From Acidianus brierleyi (GTDB lineage Archaea > Thermoproteota > Thermoprotei_A > Sulfolobales > Sulfolobaceae): a stretch of DNA of 64,000 nucleotides. The notes below the pieces were generated by a model. That model searched no databases, was not told the DNA's origin, and was given only the letters and a program-made list of their open reading frames with translations. A program made the translations under genes and the position numbers. The DNA lies in contig NZ_CP029289.2 in NCBI RefSeq assembly GCF_003201835.2, positions 186,001 through 250,000 on the forward strand, given 5' to 3'. Positions 1-10,465 of this stretch are shown here, in pieces. Each line of letters starts with the position of its first letter. Within the stretch, counting starts at the first letter, position 1.

Positions 1-20
1 TATGAAATAAGGGATATTTT

Positions 21-1526
21 GTGAAAGTAGCTAACTTGATATTCTCTCTATCCCCTTTTTTCGTATCTACCATTTTTACATATATTACTTTTGTCAGTTT
101 TGCAACTGCAATTATTGCTTTTGGAATTTGGATTTCAATGGTAGTTGGATTTTATATATTTCTAGATTTCTTTATTTTAAGTATAAGATCTAAAAAATAT
201 TCTGTAAAACTTGTAGGAAAGGAAACTAGATATAAAGTAGCGGCATTTGTCACCTCATTTAACGAGGATCCAAAAATAGTTGAAGGAACTCTTATGTCTA
301 TAAAGACTGCTATAGGTAATTTGGGAAATGTCTTCTTACTTGATGATTCCACTAATAATAAAATCTCTACCGAATTAAAAAATTTTTGCAATAAAAATGA
401 TATAATTTATTTACATAGAGAAAAAAGAAGAGGATATAAAGCAGGAGCAATAAACGATGCGTTAAAGAATATTAGCGAAAAATATGATTTTGTAGCAATA
501 TTTGATGCGGATCAGAGACCTGTTGAAGACTTCTTTAAGCAAGTATTACCATACTTTTCAGATCCTGCAGTAGCCCTAGTTCAAGTTCCTCAAAACTACT
601 CAGAAATAAATTCTGGGATAGCATCAGGTGCTAAATATCAACAAGAACCATTTTTAAGAATAATTATGAGAGGGAGATCCATGTCCTCAGCTTTCTCACT
701 AGGTTCTGGTAGCGTTTTTAGAATAAGCGCTCTAAAAGATGTTGGATATATGTCTGAAAATAGCGTTACAGAAGACGCTGCTACTTCGATAAAGATTCAT
801 GAAAAAGGATATAAATCAATATATATAGACGCTCCATTAATATGGTATGGCGAACCTCCACAAGATCTTAATGCTTACATGATACAACAATCAAGATGGG
901 CATTTGGATATTTTCAATTAACAAAAGAAATTATATTTAGTAACTTAGATTTTTCAAAATTTTTTGATTATTTTTCTGGAACATTGTATTGGATAAAAGA
1001 AGGACCTATTACCCTGATAGAATTTTTAGCTCCAATATTTTTCTTAATGTTTAAAATTCCTATTATGAAAATAAATCCTGTGTGCTACCTTTTGGCATAC
1101 ATACCATACTTGATTTTCACTATAGCATTATTTATTTTTGCTACAAGAGATAAAACAGAATATGGAATAAAAGGATTCTATTTTCATCAAAGTGTAGAGT
1201 ATCTAGAATTTCCTAGTATAACATTAGCGTTCGTTTCATGGATAATGAGAAAAAGAACTCCTTTTAAGGTTACTCCAAAAGAAACAAGAAAATTCAACTT
1301 AAATTTAATATTGCCTCATTTATTTATACTTTTCTTACTAATATTTAGCGATATTTTAGGATTTATATGGCTATTTTCCGTAAGATCATATACCTTAGCA
1401 TACGCAATAAGTATCAATATATTTTGGGCAAGCTATCAAATTCCATTTCTTATTGGTGGTGTAATTCTCTCAAAAGAATTTTATAAGGAGAAAAAATACG
1501 TTAGTATGAGTAAAGTTAATAATTAG
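21..1526 (+). CDS. Processive family 2 glycosyltransferase, cellulose-synthase-like membrane protein
   Basis: This is an inverting GT2 glycosyltransferase of the cellulose synthase/hyaluronan synthase type, expected to polymerise or transfer sugars at the membrane. Two N-terminal hydrophobic segments (about residues 5-55) precede the catalytic domain. That domain shows LDDS (107-110), KAG (140-142), the DxD-type FDADQRP (161-167), TED (250-252, the usual catalytic-base position) and QQSRW (289-293, the processive QxxRW signature). Four or more hydrophobic segments follow to the C-terminus. The start is a GTG; the upstream gene is outside the window. XPB follows after about 20 bp on the same strand but is probably unrelated in function. 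The family assignment is firm from the motifs. The sugar and the product (exopolysaccharide or glycan) cannot be read from sequence. Confidence 0.88.
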   Translation: MKVANLIFSLSPFFVSTIFTYITFVSFATAIIAFGIWISMVVGFYIFLDFFILSIRSKKYSVKLVGKETRYKVAAFVTSFNEDPKIVEGTLMSIKTAIGNLGNVFLLDDSTNNKISTELKNFCNKNDIIYLHREKRRGYKAGAINDALKNISEKYDFVAIFDADQRPVEDFFKQVLPYFSDPAVALVQVPQNYSEINSGIASGAKYQQEPFLRIIMRGRSMSSAFSLGSGSVFRISALKDVGYMSENSVTEDAATSIKIHEKGYKSIYIDAPLIWYGEPPQDLNAYMIQQSRWAFGYFQLTKEIIFSNLDFSKFFDYFSGTLYWIKEGPITLIEFLAPIFFLMFKIPIMKINPVCYLLAYIPYLIFTIALFIFATRDKTEYGIKGFYFHQSVEYLEFPSITLAFVSWIMRKRTPFKVTPKETRKFNLNLILPHLFILFLLIFSDILGFIWLFSVRSYTLAYAISINIFWASYQIPFLIGGVILSKEFYKEKKYVSMSKVNN

Positions 1527-1546
1527 CATAACATTTTTTTATCAAA

Positions 1547-2864
<1,318 letters not shown>

Positions 2865-2878
<14 letters not shown>

Positions 2879-4310
2879 ATTATCAAGATATAGAATAATT
2901 GGAAATAATATAGTTCCATTATTAGCGTCAGAAGAAGACATATCTATAGCATCTGAAATAATTAAACTCTTTAAAGTAGGAGATAAATTAGGTAACATTC
3001 AAGATGGAGAGAAAGTTCTAGAACAAATATATCAGTATGATTCGAATCTTCTAAAATTTATTCGTGGGCTATACAGAATTATGTTAAGAAAATGTACGCT
3101 TACTGGAGAATCTCCTATAGAGCCAATACTGATAAGAAGAGAATTATTTTCTAAAGGACCGGCAATTAATGATAAAGATAGACAAAAAATACTAAATCAT
3201 GTGTCAAATTCACTAAAAATCGATGCAGAAAGGTTTATGTATTCCGATTTAGATAGCGAGAAGGTAGTCTCGTCAATAGAAGATATATCTCCAGAGAAAT
3301 TATTAAAGGAATATAATTTATCTTTATTACAAACTTTGTTATTCAAATGTTATAAAATTAGAGTTCAAGTTCAGGATAATTGGAAAGAAATAGCAAGAAG
3401 AATTAAGTGGCTAGGTTTGATGTACTTTGCTTACGAGAATCCAATAAGTATAGAAATCATGGGACCCGCAACTCTCTTAAAACTTACAGAAAAATATGGA
3501 AGAAATATAGCTATTTTATTACCATATATTTTATCATCTAAAAACTGGAAAATAGAAGCTGAAATAGTAATCGGAAAGAATAAAAGAAGAATTTATAAAC
3601 TTGAATTATCTAATATTGATTTTATAGAATATAATAAGGAAAAATATGAAAAGGAATTTGATAGTTCAATAGAAGAGAAATTCTATAATGATTTCAAAAA
3701 TAGTATTAAAGATTGGAATATCGTAAGAGAACCAGAAGCATTAGTAGTAAATAAACATCTATTTATCCCAGACTTTAAAGTTATGAAAGGGAATTTGTCC
3801 ATTTACATAGAAATAGTAGGCTTTTGGACTAAAAATTACATTAGAGAAAAAATTTCAAAACTAAAAGATACTAAAGCTCCCATATTAGTGCTTTTAAATT
3901 CTGAACTCAGTAAGGAAGATTTTGAGGATTTTCAAGTAATAAAATTTAAGGGAAAAGTTAACATAGCAGAAGTTTACAAATGGTTAAAAGATTATGAAAG
4001 GAAAAATGCCAAATACGAAATAAATTATTCTTTAGATAAGGATATAGTATCAATAAAAGAAATATCTAAAAAGACTAATATACCCGAAGATATCTTAAGA
4101 AAGAATCTAAAGAAGTTTTCAAATTATACTTTTATAAGAAATTATTATATTAAAAACAATATACTAGACGAGCTAAAACAAATAGATTTCTCAAATAAAA
4201 AATTAAGTGAATTAATTAATAAATATGGAGATTATATAGTTGAGGTATTAGACTTTTTAGGATATAAACTTAAATGGATTAACATAACAGATGCTATTGT
4301 AACAAAATGA
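2865..4310 (+). CDS. bax1: Bax1, XPB-associated nuclease
   Basis: Bax1 (binds archaeal XPB) is a structure-specific nuclease that cuts DNA bubbles and forks opened by XPB, a role resembling XPG in eukaryotic excision repair. The protein is 481 aa. Its C-terminal half has a PD-(D/E)xK-like core: an acidic SIEEKFY helix, then IPDF, then IEIVGFWT with the FW-T segment typical of the family. The start is a GTG at 2865 behind a strong ribosome-binding site (GAGGAGG at 2854-2860), inside the end of xpb, so the two are translationally coupled. The stop overlaps the next ATG (ATGA). The assignment rests on the characteristic sequence and on the xpb pairing. Confidence 0.9.
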
Positions 4311-4927
4311 TTAAAGCAGCAATATTTGATTTAGATGGAACCCTTGTATCTACTGCAAATGTTCATAAAACTGCATGGGAACTAGCTCTTAAAGATCTTA
4401 ACATATCAGTAAATGTTAAACTAGATAATTTAATGGGTATGAGAACTATAGAAATTGCAAAAATATTAGGTGGAGATAGATACTTAGAACTATTTAATAA
4501 AAAGAACGAATATTATAAAGATCTTGTAATAAAAATGGCAAAGCCAACACCATGTGCAGTAGAAATTCTTAAGAATTTAAGAGAAAATAACATCAAAATA
4601 GCTATTGTAACATCTTCGCTTAAGGCCTCTGCTGAATTATCATTAAGTATTCTAAATTTTTCTCCAGATCTACTTATAGCAGGCGATGAAGTTAAAAATG
4701 GAAAGCCAAACCCCGAACCGGTTATCTCAGCATTAAATAAATTAATGGTAAAAGCAGACGAAACTTTTGCTGTAGGCGATACTATGCAAGATATTATAGC
4801 ATATAATAGGTCAAATATTCAAAAAATATATTTAGTAATAAACGATATAAACATAAATAGAGAAGAAGCTAAAAACTACGGGGCAAGAATAATTAATACC
4901 TTATGCGATTTATTTAAGGAGATTTAA
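4307..4927 (+). CDS. HAD-family phosphatase, phosphoglycolate phosphatase-like
   Basis: This haloacid dehalogenase superfamily hydrolase probably dephosphorylates a small metabolite. Motif I is FDLDGTL (nucleophile Asp8, general acid Asp10), motif II is a TSS segment near residue 104, motif III is a Lys in the NGKPNPEP segment, and motif IV is VGDTMQDI. A helical cap follows motif I, as in beta-phosphoglucomutase and phosphoglycolate phosphatase. The ATG overlaps the bax1 stop (ATGA), placing it in the xpb-bax1 operon. One idea is removal of 3'-phosphate or phosphoglycolate products after DNA cleavage, but that is inference from position only; the substrate is not visible. Confidence 0.85.
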   Translation: MIKAAIFDLDGTLVSTANVHKTAWELALKDLNISVNVKLDNLMGMRTIEIAKILGGDRYLELFNKKNEYYKDLVIKMAKPTPCAVEILKNLRENNIKIAIVTSSLKASAELSLSILNFSPDLLIAGDEVKNGKPNPEPVISALNKLMVKADETFAVGDTMQDIIAYNRSNIQKIYLVINDININREEAKNYGARIINTLCDLFKEI

Positions 4928-5640
4928 TACATTTTTACCACCCGCCTAATTTTTACCTAATAGTTTAGTTTGATCTAAAGCAATTATTGGCCCGTGTTTA
5001 AACACTTTTACAAAACTTCTTCTCAAAGCATATTTGTTTACCTTGTAAACTATTTTTTTTAACATTTTTCTCATTCATCTCTATGTCGATTGAACATATT
5101 TTATCTTATTTTCATAATACTATAAAGTTTTTATGCCCTACGATGTAGAACTTAAACAAAATAAAAATATAATGTGGACAAATTATATAAATCTGAATAT
5201 TTTTCAACGTAAACTAAAGTTAAGTATACTACAATAAGATATAGAAAAATTTATATTATAGTAATTAGGAATATAATGTTCTAGTCTTCCAGCTAGAAGC
5301 TAATAGAAAATTATTATCATAATTATTCTAGTATATTACAAAATTATTCTGCATTTTACTATGTAAAACTCTATATTTTGTCAGTATTTATTAGTATATA
5401 CTTTAATTCATTCCATAATTTAATTATTATATTAAAAATTGCAGCTCTTATCTCATGAAGTTAAATTTAGATTAAAAAATCTCAATATAATTTAAATAAT
5501 TTATAAAAAGATAATAAATCAGCTTCAATAAAATTTTCTCTTGTTTAGTTTTGACTCTTTCAAGATAAAATTGTCAAAATAAAAGTATACGTTTCCCTAA
5601 AGGAAATATCATAAGTAGTACTCAACTTGTTAACGTAATC
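4928..5640. other. AT-rich intergenic region upstream of the Sul7d gene
   Basis: About 0.7 kb without a convincing gene. It is strongly AT-rich, has stops in all frames, and contains several TATA-like stretches. A small inverted repeat, TTCTAG...CTAGAA, lies near 5279-5298. I recognise no tRNA and no C/D-box signature. It could hold an unrecognised small RNA or an extended regulatory region for the highly expressed Sul7d gene. Confidence 0.4.
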
Positions 5641-5650
5641 TTTTTTAACC
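5639..5650 (+). promoter_or_regulatory. Probable TATA box of the Sul7d gene
   Basis: The T-rich stretch ending TTTTTTAACC lies about 25-32 bp before the ATG at 5673. That is the usual crenarchaeal TATA distance for a leaderless or nearly leaderless transcript. Confidence 0.45.
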
Positions 5651-5672
5651 TCGCTGAGAAGAGAAGAACTTG

Positions 5673-5858
<186 letters not shown>

Positions 5859-5986
5859 ATTAATTATTTTTTATTTTTTATTTTATAAAAACGTAATCTT
5901 TAACACTGTCCACATTATTTATGAATTTTCCACAATCGCAATGTTTTTAAACTTTGGTTCGTATGTGTTATTTAAGGATTGATAGA

Positions 5987-6313
5987 ATGATTGGTGGTAA
6001 TTTAAGCCCAACAGATTTAGGTATTATAATCCTCGTAGCGGTTTTATTATTCTTTGGAACAAGCAAGATTCCAGAATTATTTAGAAATATGGGCAAGGCA
6101 GTAGGGGAATTCAAGAAGGGTAGATTAGAGTCCGAAATGGAGATTAATCAAATGCAACAAACTGTTCCTCAAACTCAAGTAAGTCAACAACCCACTCAAC
6201 AAACTACTCCTGCTAGTTCACAAGCTAATCCACAAGATTTAGAGAAGCAAATAAGAGACCTACAAAACCAGTTAGAACAATTAAAAAAGCAACAAAACCA
6301 AACAACAAGTTAA
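5987..6313 (+). CDS. tatA: Twin-arginine translocase subunit TatA
   Basis: This is a pore-forming subunit of the Tat pathway, which exports folded proteins across the membrane. It has one N-terminal transmembrane helix (about residues 8-24, LGIIILVAVLLFFG), the typical GTSKIPELFRNMGKAVGEFKKG amphipathic region, and then a Gln/Pro-rich and charged tail ending in a short coiled coil. The start at ATG 5987 follows AAGGATTGATAG, a plausible ribosome-binding region. An upstream in-frame TTG at 5954 would add 11 residues before the helix and is not favoured. It is first in a run with a second TatA/B-like gene, tatC and an ATP-cone gene. Confidence 0.92.
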   Translation: MIGGNLSPTDLGIIILVAVLLFFGTSKIPELFRNMGKAVGEFKKGRLESEMEINQMQQTVPQTQVSQQPTQQTTPASSQANPQDLEKQIRDLQNQLEQLKKQQNQTTS

Positions 6314-6372
6314 ATAATTTTTTCCAAAAAATATTAAGATATTTAAAAGTTTTATTTAGGTGAGTGATAGTA

Positions 6373-6711
6373 ATGCTTAGTAATATCTCTGACATGATAA
6401 TTATTATTATAGTCGGTATACTGCTTCTAGGTGGAGAAAAAGACATTTCAGGAACTGTCAGAAATTTAGGTAGAACGTTTCAGGAATTTAAAAAGAGACA
6501 AGAGGAATTTAGGAATGAACTCACTAGAGAAATTAATAATGTTGGAGATATCCCTAGACAAGCCGGACAAAGTTTAGTTAATGATGTATCTTCCTCTTAT
6601 AGTAGAAGATATAATTCATATAATCAGGAGAAGATTAATCAACTAGAAGAAGAAATAAGAAAAATGCAAGCAGAATTAGAGAGGTTAAAGAAAAATGGTG
6701 GCAAGAACTGA
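6373..6711 (+). CDS. Second TatA/TatB-like Tat subunit
   Basis: This is a second Tat membrane subunit. One transmembrane helix (about residues 7-18, a run of Ile, Val and Leu) is followed by GGEKDISGTVRNLGRTFQEF, which resembles the TatA/B hinge and amphipathic helix. A long charged coiled-coil tail follows, ending in EEEIRKMQAELERLKK. The usual FG hinge is replaced by LLGGEKD, and a long tail is more TatB-like, so a role in receptor function with TatC is possible. ATG 6373, behind AGGTGAGTGATAG, is preferred over the GTG at 6364. The 3' end overlaps tatC by 17 bp. Confidence 0.82.
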   Translation: MLSNISDMIIIIIVGILLLGGEKDISGTVRNLGRTFQEFKKRQEEFRNELTREINNVGDIPRQAGQSLVNDVSSSYSRRYNSYNQEKINQLEEEIRKMQAELERLKKNGGKN

Positions 6712-7555
6712 AGAAATAGCTGATCAAGAACGCCCTTTATTATCTCATTTGAGGGAATTAGCACTTAGACTTAGACGTGCATTTATAACTCTGGCTATAG
6801 TATTTGTAATTTTATTTGCGTTTGATTTTAGGTTTATCACGATTTATGGTTATTCTATACCTATAATATATCCTAATTTGTTTCATAGCATATCAACAAG
6901 ACTTATAGTATTTTTTATACATGCAGAATTACCTCCACAATTACATTTATTGAATTTAAATCCCTTTGATACTATATATTCATCCGCATATATCTCTTTT
7001 TACTTCGCCTTTTTTGTTGCTTTACCTATAATTTTTAAAGAAATATGGGGATTTATTTCGCCAGGTTTGTATGAGAATGAGAGAAAATTATTTAGAAACA
7101 TTATATTACCTGGTATTACGCTGTTTGTTGCCGGTTCGAGTTTTGCTTATTTCATTATTGTTCCATTTATGATGAAATTCGTGCTTATATTTACGCAATC
7201 TTTAGGTGTAGAACCTACGTTAAGTTTAAGAGCATTTATTAGTACGCTTATTACTTTAATGTTAGCAGTAGGTTTAGCATTTGAATTTCCATTAGTAATG
7301 ACCATCTTATCTTATATAGGATTAGTAAAGGCTGAAACTTGGAAGAAGAACTGGAGATGGGGAGTACTAGGTTCTTTTATAATAGCATGGGCTATATCAC
7401 CTGGTACTACTGGAGGAATTATTGAAACTACTATAGGATTAATTCTTTCTGCATTATTTTTTGTAGGTGTAGCGGCATCATCCTTTGCCCAAAAGAGACG
7501 TTCGGCTTCCTTAGAACTAAAACAAAGTTTAAATTCTATAAAGAGAAATAGTTAA
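6695..7555 (+). CDS. tatC: Sec-independent translocase protein TatC
   Basis: TatC is the polytopic receptor of the Tat pathway and recognises the twin-arginine signal peptide. The 286-aa protein carries the family signature PLLSHLRELALRLRR at the N-terminus (about 14-28), a first transmembrane segment right after it, and about six hydrophobic spans in all. A conserved KEIWGFISPGLYENER loop lies between spans. The start lies within the end of the preceding Tat gene, indicating translational coupling. The ATP-cone gene follows after only 2 bp. Confidence 0.95.
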   Translation: MVARTEEIADQERPLLSHLRELALRLRRAFITLAIVFVILFAFDFRFITIYGYSIPIIYPNLFHSISTRLIVFFIHAELPPQLHLLNLNPFDTIYSSAYISFYFAFFVALPIIFKEIWGFISPGLYENERKLFRNIILPGITLFVAGSSFAYFIIVPFMMKFVLIFTQSLGVEPTLSLRAFISTLITLMLAVGLAFEFPLVMTILSYIGLVKAETWKKNWRWGVLGSFIIAWAISPGTTGGIIETTIGLILSALFFVGVAASSFAQKRRSASLELKQSLNSIKRNS

Positions 7556-7557
7556 GT

Positions 7558-7836
7558 ATGAAGATAATAAAAAGAGATGGAAGTGAAGAAGATATAATTT
7601 ATGAGAAAATCGTAGTAAGTGTACTGAAAACTGGAGCATCCATTGAGGTTGCAAGAAAAATAGCATTTATGGTAATAGGTAAATTATATATGGAAAATAA
7701 GGAAAAAATTTCGGCTAAAGAATTGACATCGTTAATATTATCCTTTTTAAGAAAAGAAAATGAAGAATGGTATAGAAATTGGATAATATTTGATAAAGTA
7801 GTTAAAAAGAGAGAAACTGAAAAAGAGATCTCATAG
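7558..7836 (+). CDS. Free-standing ATP-cone domain protein
   Basis: The 92-aa protein begins MKIIKRDGSEEDIIYEKI, which is the ATP-cone nucleotide-binding fold found at the N-terminus of ribonucleotide reductases and of the repressor NrdR. Here the cone stands alone, with no zinc finger or catalytic domain. It lies 2 bp after tatC and so is probably co-transcribed with the Tat genes. Such domains sense ATP/dATP or bind nucleotides; a regulatory or accessory role is inference and the target is unknown. Confidence 0.78.
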   Translation: MKIIKRDGSEEDIIYEKIVVSVLKTGASIEVARKIAFMVIGKLYMENKEKISAKELTSLILSFLRKENEEWYRNWIIFDKVVKKRETEKEIS

Positions 7837-7921
7837 ACTCTTCGAGAGTTGAGCATAATTTAGTGTTATCTTAAGTTAAAATAGAAAAAAATAAAGTTAT
7901 GATAAACGTATGGTTTACCCT

Positions 7922-7982
7922 AGAGAATGATGATCTTCCAGACTTAGTGATAGATGAACTAAGGGTGCAAACACTGATTTTA
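7922..7982 (+). ncRNA. Candidate C/D-box small RNA
   Basis: A stretch between the convergent ATP-cone and HTH genes has a C-box ATGATGA at 7927-7933 and a D-box CTGA at 7974-7977, 51 nt apart end to end, which is the normal archaeal C/D sRNA span. A C'-like TGATAGA or AGATGAA lies in the middle (about 7949-7959). The D'-like box is poor. The 3' guide segment would be about AAGGGTGCAAACA, just before the D-box. Such RNAs direct 2'-O-methylation of rRNA or tRNA. No target was verified, so this is a candidate. Confidence 0.42.
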
Positions 7983-8053
7983 TAACAAATTAATAAAACG
8001 TTTTAACCTTTAAAACTTAAATAAATTCGCAAAACGTCTATTGGAAAACAAAG

Positions 8054-8395
8054 TTACCAATCAAAAGGACATGAACTTCCGTCTTTTAATATTTTCTTTC
8101 GTGCAATGCTGCATAACGTACAAAGATTTATAACGTCGGTGTCATTTATAATTTTCTCTACAGTAGAACTTACAGTATCCATAAACTCTACGTCAGACTG
8201 TAACTTATTTATAATCTCATTATTTCCTCTCTTACCTTTTATATAATAGTTTACTTCTGCAGTCGTTATTCCTAAAAATGAAGCTATTTGAGTCTGAGAT
8301 GTGCCTTTCTTATAAAGTCCTATAACTATAATTGCTCTAATAGCAGGAATTATATCTCTACTTGCAATTTCACATGGTGCAATAACTTTCTTCAA
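8054..8395 (-). CDS. Helix-turn-helix transcriptional regulator with C-terminal cysteines
   Basis: This is a 113-aa predicted DNA-binding protein of the archaeal Xre-like group (COG2522 type). The N-terminal half contains a clear HTH, KKGTSQTQIASFLGITTAEVNYYIKG (about 29-54). The C-terminal part carries CTLCSIARKKIL and a further Cys (SSCPFDW). A CxxC plus an extra Cys near the N-terminus (APCEIA) could bind metal or sense redox state, but this is not established. The gene converges with the ATP-cone gene and is separated from the GNAT gene by about 54 bp. Targets are unknown. Confidence 0.8.
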   Translation of the reverse strand: MKKVIAPCEIASRDIIPAIRAIIVIGLYKKGTSQTQIASFLGITTAEVNYYIKGKRGNNEIINKLQSDVEFMDTVSSTVEKIINDTDVINLCTLCSIARKKILKDGSSCPFDW

Positions 8396-8449
8396 GGCTG
8401 AAATTCCTTCTGTTTAACAGTATTAAAGCTTTTTTTAAAAAGTAATATG

Positions 8450-8896
8450 CTAATGTATATATTTTATACCAAATACTTCATCTTCATCAAATTTTAAAGA
8501 AAACCCTAATTTCTTTCCAATCTTTATCATTGGAATATTATCAGGAAGTGTATAAAATTTAATCTTATCTAACTTATGTTCCATTGCCTGATTTACAAGT
8601 TCCTCAACTAGCTTAGTTCCTATACCCATTTTTCTATAATTTGGAGACACTACTAATGAGAATTCCCCATCTTCATACAATGAGGCTTCTCCTACAATAT
8701 TATTATCTATTTCTGCTATTAAAGTAACCAAAGCTTTTCTTGAAATTAAATTTTTTATTTCTTCTTCTGTTATTTTCTTAAAACTAAAAAATCTCATATA
8801 AAGATCATCAGGACTTAAGGAACTATACAAGTTATATATATGTTCAACATCATTTATAGAAGCTGTCCTTATTTGTAAGTTTAGGTTCACTGACAT
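8450..8896 (-). CDS. GNAT family N-acetyltransferase
   Basis: This is a Gcn5-related acetyltransferase that would use acetyl-CoA to acetylate an amine or a protein N-terminus or lysine. The 148-aa chain has the usual N-terminal strand-helix (IRTASINDVEHIYNLY), a central strand, and the acetyl-CoA pyrophosphate loop in SPNYRKMGIGTKLVEEL (RxxGxG/A type). A C-terminal NIPMIKIGKKLGF segment is typical of the family. A TATA-like ATTATATAC lies about 26 bp before the ATG, suggesting a leaderless mRNA, and a long palindrome lies further upstream. Substrate unknown. Confidence 0.85.
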   Translation of the reverse strand: MSVNLNLQIRTASINDVEHIYNLYSSLSPDDLYMRFFSFKKITEEEIKNLISRKALVTLIAEIDNNIVGEASLYEDGEFSLVVSPNYRKMGIGTKLVEELVNQAMEHKLDKIKFYTLPDNIPMIKIGKKLGFSLKFDEDEVFGIKYIH

Positions 8897-8941
8897 TTCA
8901 TTTATACTTTCGTATTCATGTATATAATCTTGTGTCTTTAC

Positions 8942-8967
8942 ATATTATAGACAAACGTCTATAATAT
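8942..8967. promoter_or_regulatory. 26-bp perfect palindrome upstream of the GNAT gene
   Basis: Two 11-bp arms, ATATTATAGAC (8942-8952) and GTCTATAATAT (8957-8967), are perfect inverted repeats separated by AAAC. The site lies about 45 bp before the GNAT start, just upstream of its TATA box, and about 160 bp after the pyruvate kinase stop. It could be an operator or activator site for the GNAT gene, or a transcript-end hairpin. Confidence 0.45.
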
Positions 8968-9130
8968 TTTTTAATCAGAAGAAATTTTTGATTGTAAACT
9001 ACTAATTTTTAAGATATAAATATTATATATGATTAATAGTGCAAAGAATTAGAGAACGTAATAGTATAATAATTAGATATAAAATCTTATAGAGTTTTAT
9101 ATTTAAAATTAAAGATAAAGTAAAAATGTA

Positions 9131-10465
9131 TCAAGCCCTATGTAGCTTTATGAAATTAGTTCTACCTTCTTCTAATTTAGGATCTCCTCCAGCTATAACT
9201 ATACTCTCTCCTTCTTTAACGTAATCCTTTGAATATTCTTCCACCAATTGAGTTATCTCGTCTAAAGACCTTACTTCTCTAACATAAAACGGATAAACTC
9301 CCCAACATAATTTTAATTTTTTGACAATATTCTCATTTGGACATAAAGCTATTATAGGAACTTTTGGTCGAAGTCTAGAAATTCTTATTGCTGAAATACC
9401 ACTTCTGCTATGTACGGCTATTATTTTTGACTTAGAAACCTCTGCTACATTTACAGCGGCAATAGCTATAGCATCATCAGAACTGCTCTTTGGGGGAGGT
9501 CTCACAGTTTTAACTCTCTTCTCTACTGCAGTTATTATATTATCAAGATACTTAACAGCTTCTATAGGAAAATTTCCTGCGGCGGTTTCATCGCTTAACA
9601 TTATTGCATCCACGCCTTGAGAAATGGAGTTTGAAATGTCTATAACTTCAGCTCTAGTAGGCATTGGGCTATTTACCATAGATTCTAAAACTTGCGTAGC
9701 TAAAATGACAGGTTTTCCGTTTAATTTTGACAGCTTAATTATCTTCTTCTGTACAAATGGCAAATTTTCTAGACCTATCTCTACTCCTAAATCTCCTCTA
9801 GCTACCATAATTCCATCGCTTTCTCGTATTATATTATGAAGATCATTAACGGCACTCTTTTTTTCGATCTTTGATATTATCCAAACCTTGTCTTTAACCA
9901 TGTTCTTTATTTTTATTACATCTTTATAGCTTATAACAAAAGATAGGCCTATAAAATCAGCACCCAATCTCAAAGCTTCATTTAGTAATTTTAGGTCATT
10001 ATCCGTTATTCCAGAATCTAATTTTATATCTGGTATATTTATTCCCTTTCTTGATGTTAATATACCGCCTTCTATAACAGTAGCTTCTACTTTATCTGAA
10101 TCTACTTTATCGATTTTTACCTTAATATTTCCATCAGCTAATAAAATATAAATACCTTCCTTTACGGCCTTATAAAAGAGAGGATCTTCTACCGGAATTC
10201 CTTCTTTTTCTGAAAAAACTATTTTATCTCCACTTTTTAAGTCTAGTTTACCATTTATATCTCCAATTCTTATTTTTGGTCCTGGTAAATCAACTAAAAT
10301 TGATGCGTCTTTAGCATAATCTTTTATTAAATCAAAATATTTCTTATGACTATTTTCATCGCCATGAGCAAAATTCAATCTAAAAATATTAACATATTTT
10401 GATAGTTCTTTTACTTTATTTTCACTAGAAGGGCCTAAAGTTGCAACTATTTTTGTCTTTCTCAT
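9131..10465 (-). CDS. pyk: Pyruvate kinase
   Basis: This enzyme converts phosphoenolpyruvate and ADP to pyruvate and ATP, the last step of glycolysis. The 444-aa protein starts MRKTKIVATLGPSS and has the substrate region FRLNFAHG, the family signature IISKIEKKSAVNDL (around 195-210, with the catalytic Lys), the MVARGDLGVE loop and ATQVLESM. It is somewhat shorter than bacterial enzymes, as usual for archaea. Its start overlaps the stop of the upstream helical-repeat gene, so the two form an operon. Confidence 0.97.
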   Translation of the reverse strand: MRKTKIVATLGPSSENKVKELSKYVNIFRLNFAHGDENSHKKYFDLIKDYAKDASILVDLPGPKIRIGDINGKLDLKSGDKIVFSEKEGIPVEDPLFYKAVKEGIYILLADGNIKVKIDKVDSDKVEATVIEGGILTSRKGINIPDIKLDSGITDNDLKLLNEALRLGADFIGLSFVISYKDVIKIKNMVKDKVWIISKIEKKSAVNDLHNIIRESDGIMVARGDLGVEIGLENLPFVQKKIIKLSKLNGKPVILATQVLESMVNSPMPTRAEVIDISNSISQGVDAIMLSDETAAGNFPIEAVKYLDNIITAVEKRVKTVRPPPKSSSDDAIAIAAVNVAEVSKSKIIAVHSRSGISAIRISRLRPKVPIIALCPNENIVKKLKLCWGVYPFYVREVRSLDEITQLVEEYSKDYVKEGESIVIAGGDPKLEEGRTNFIKLHRA

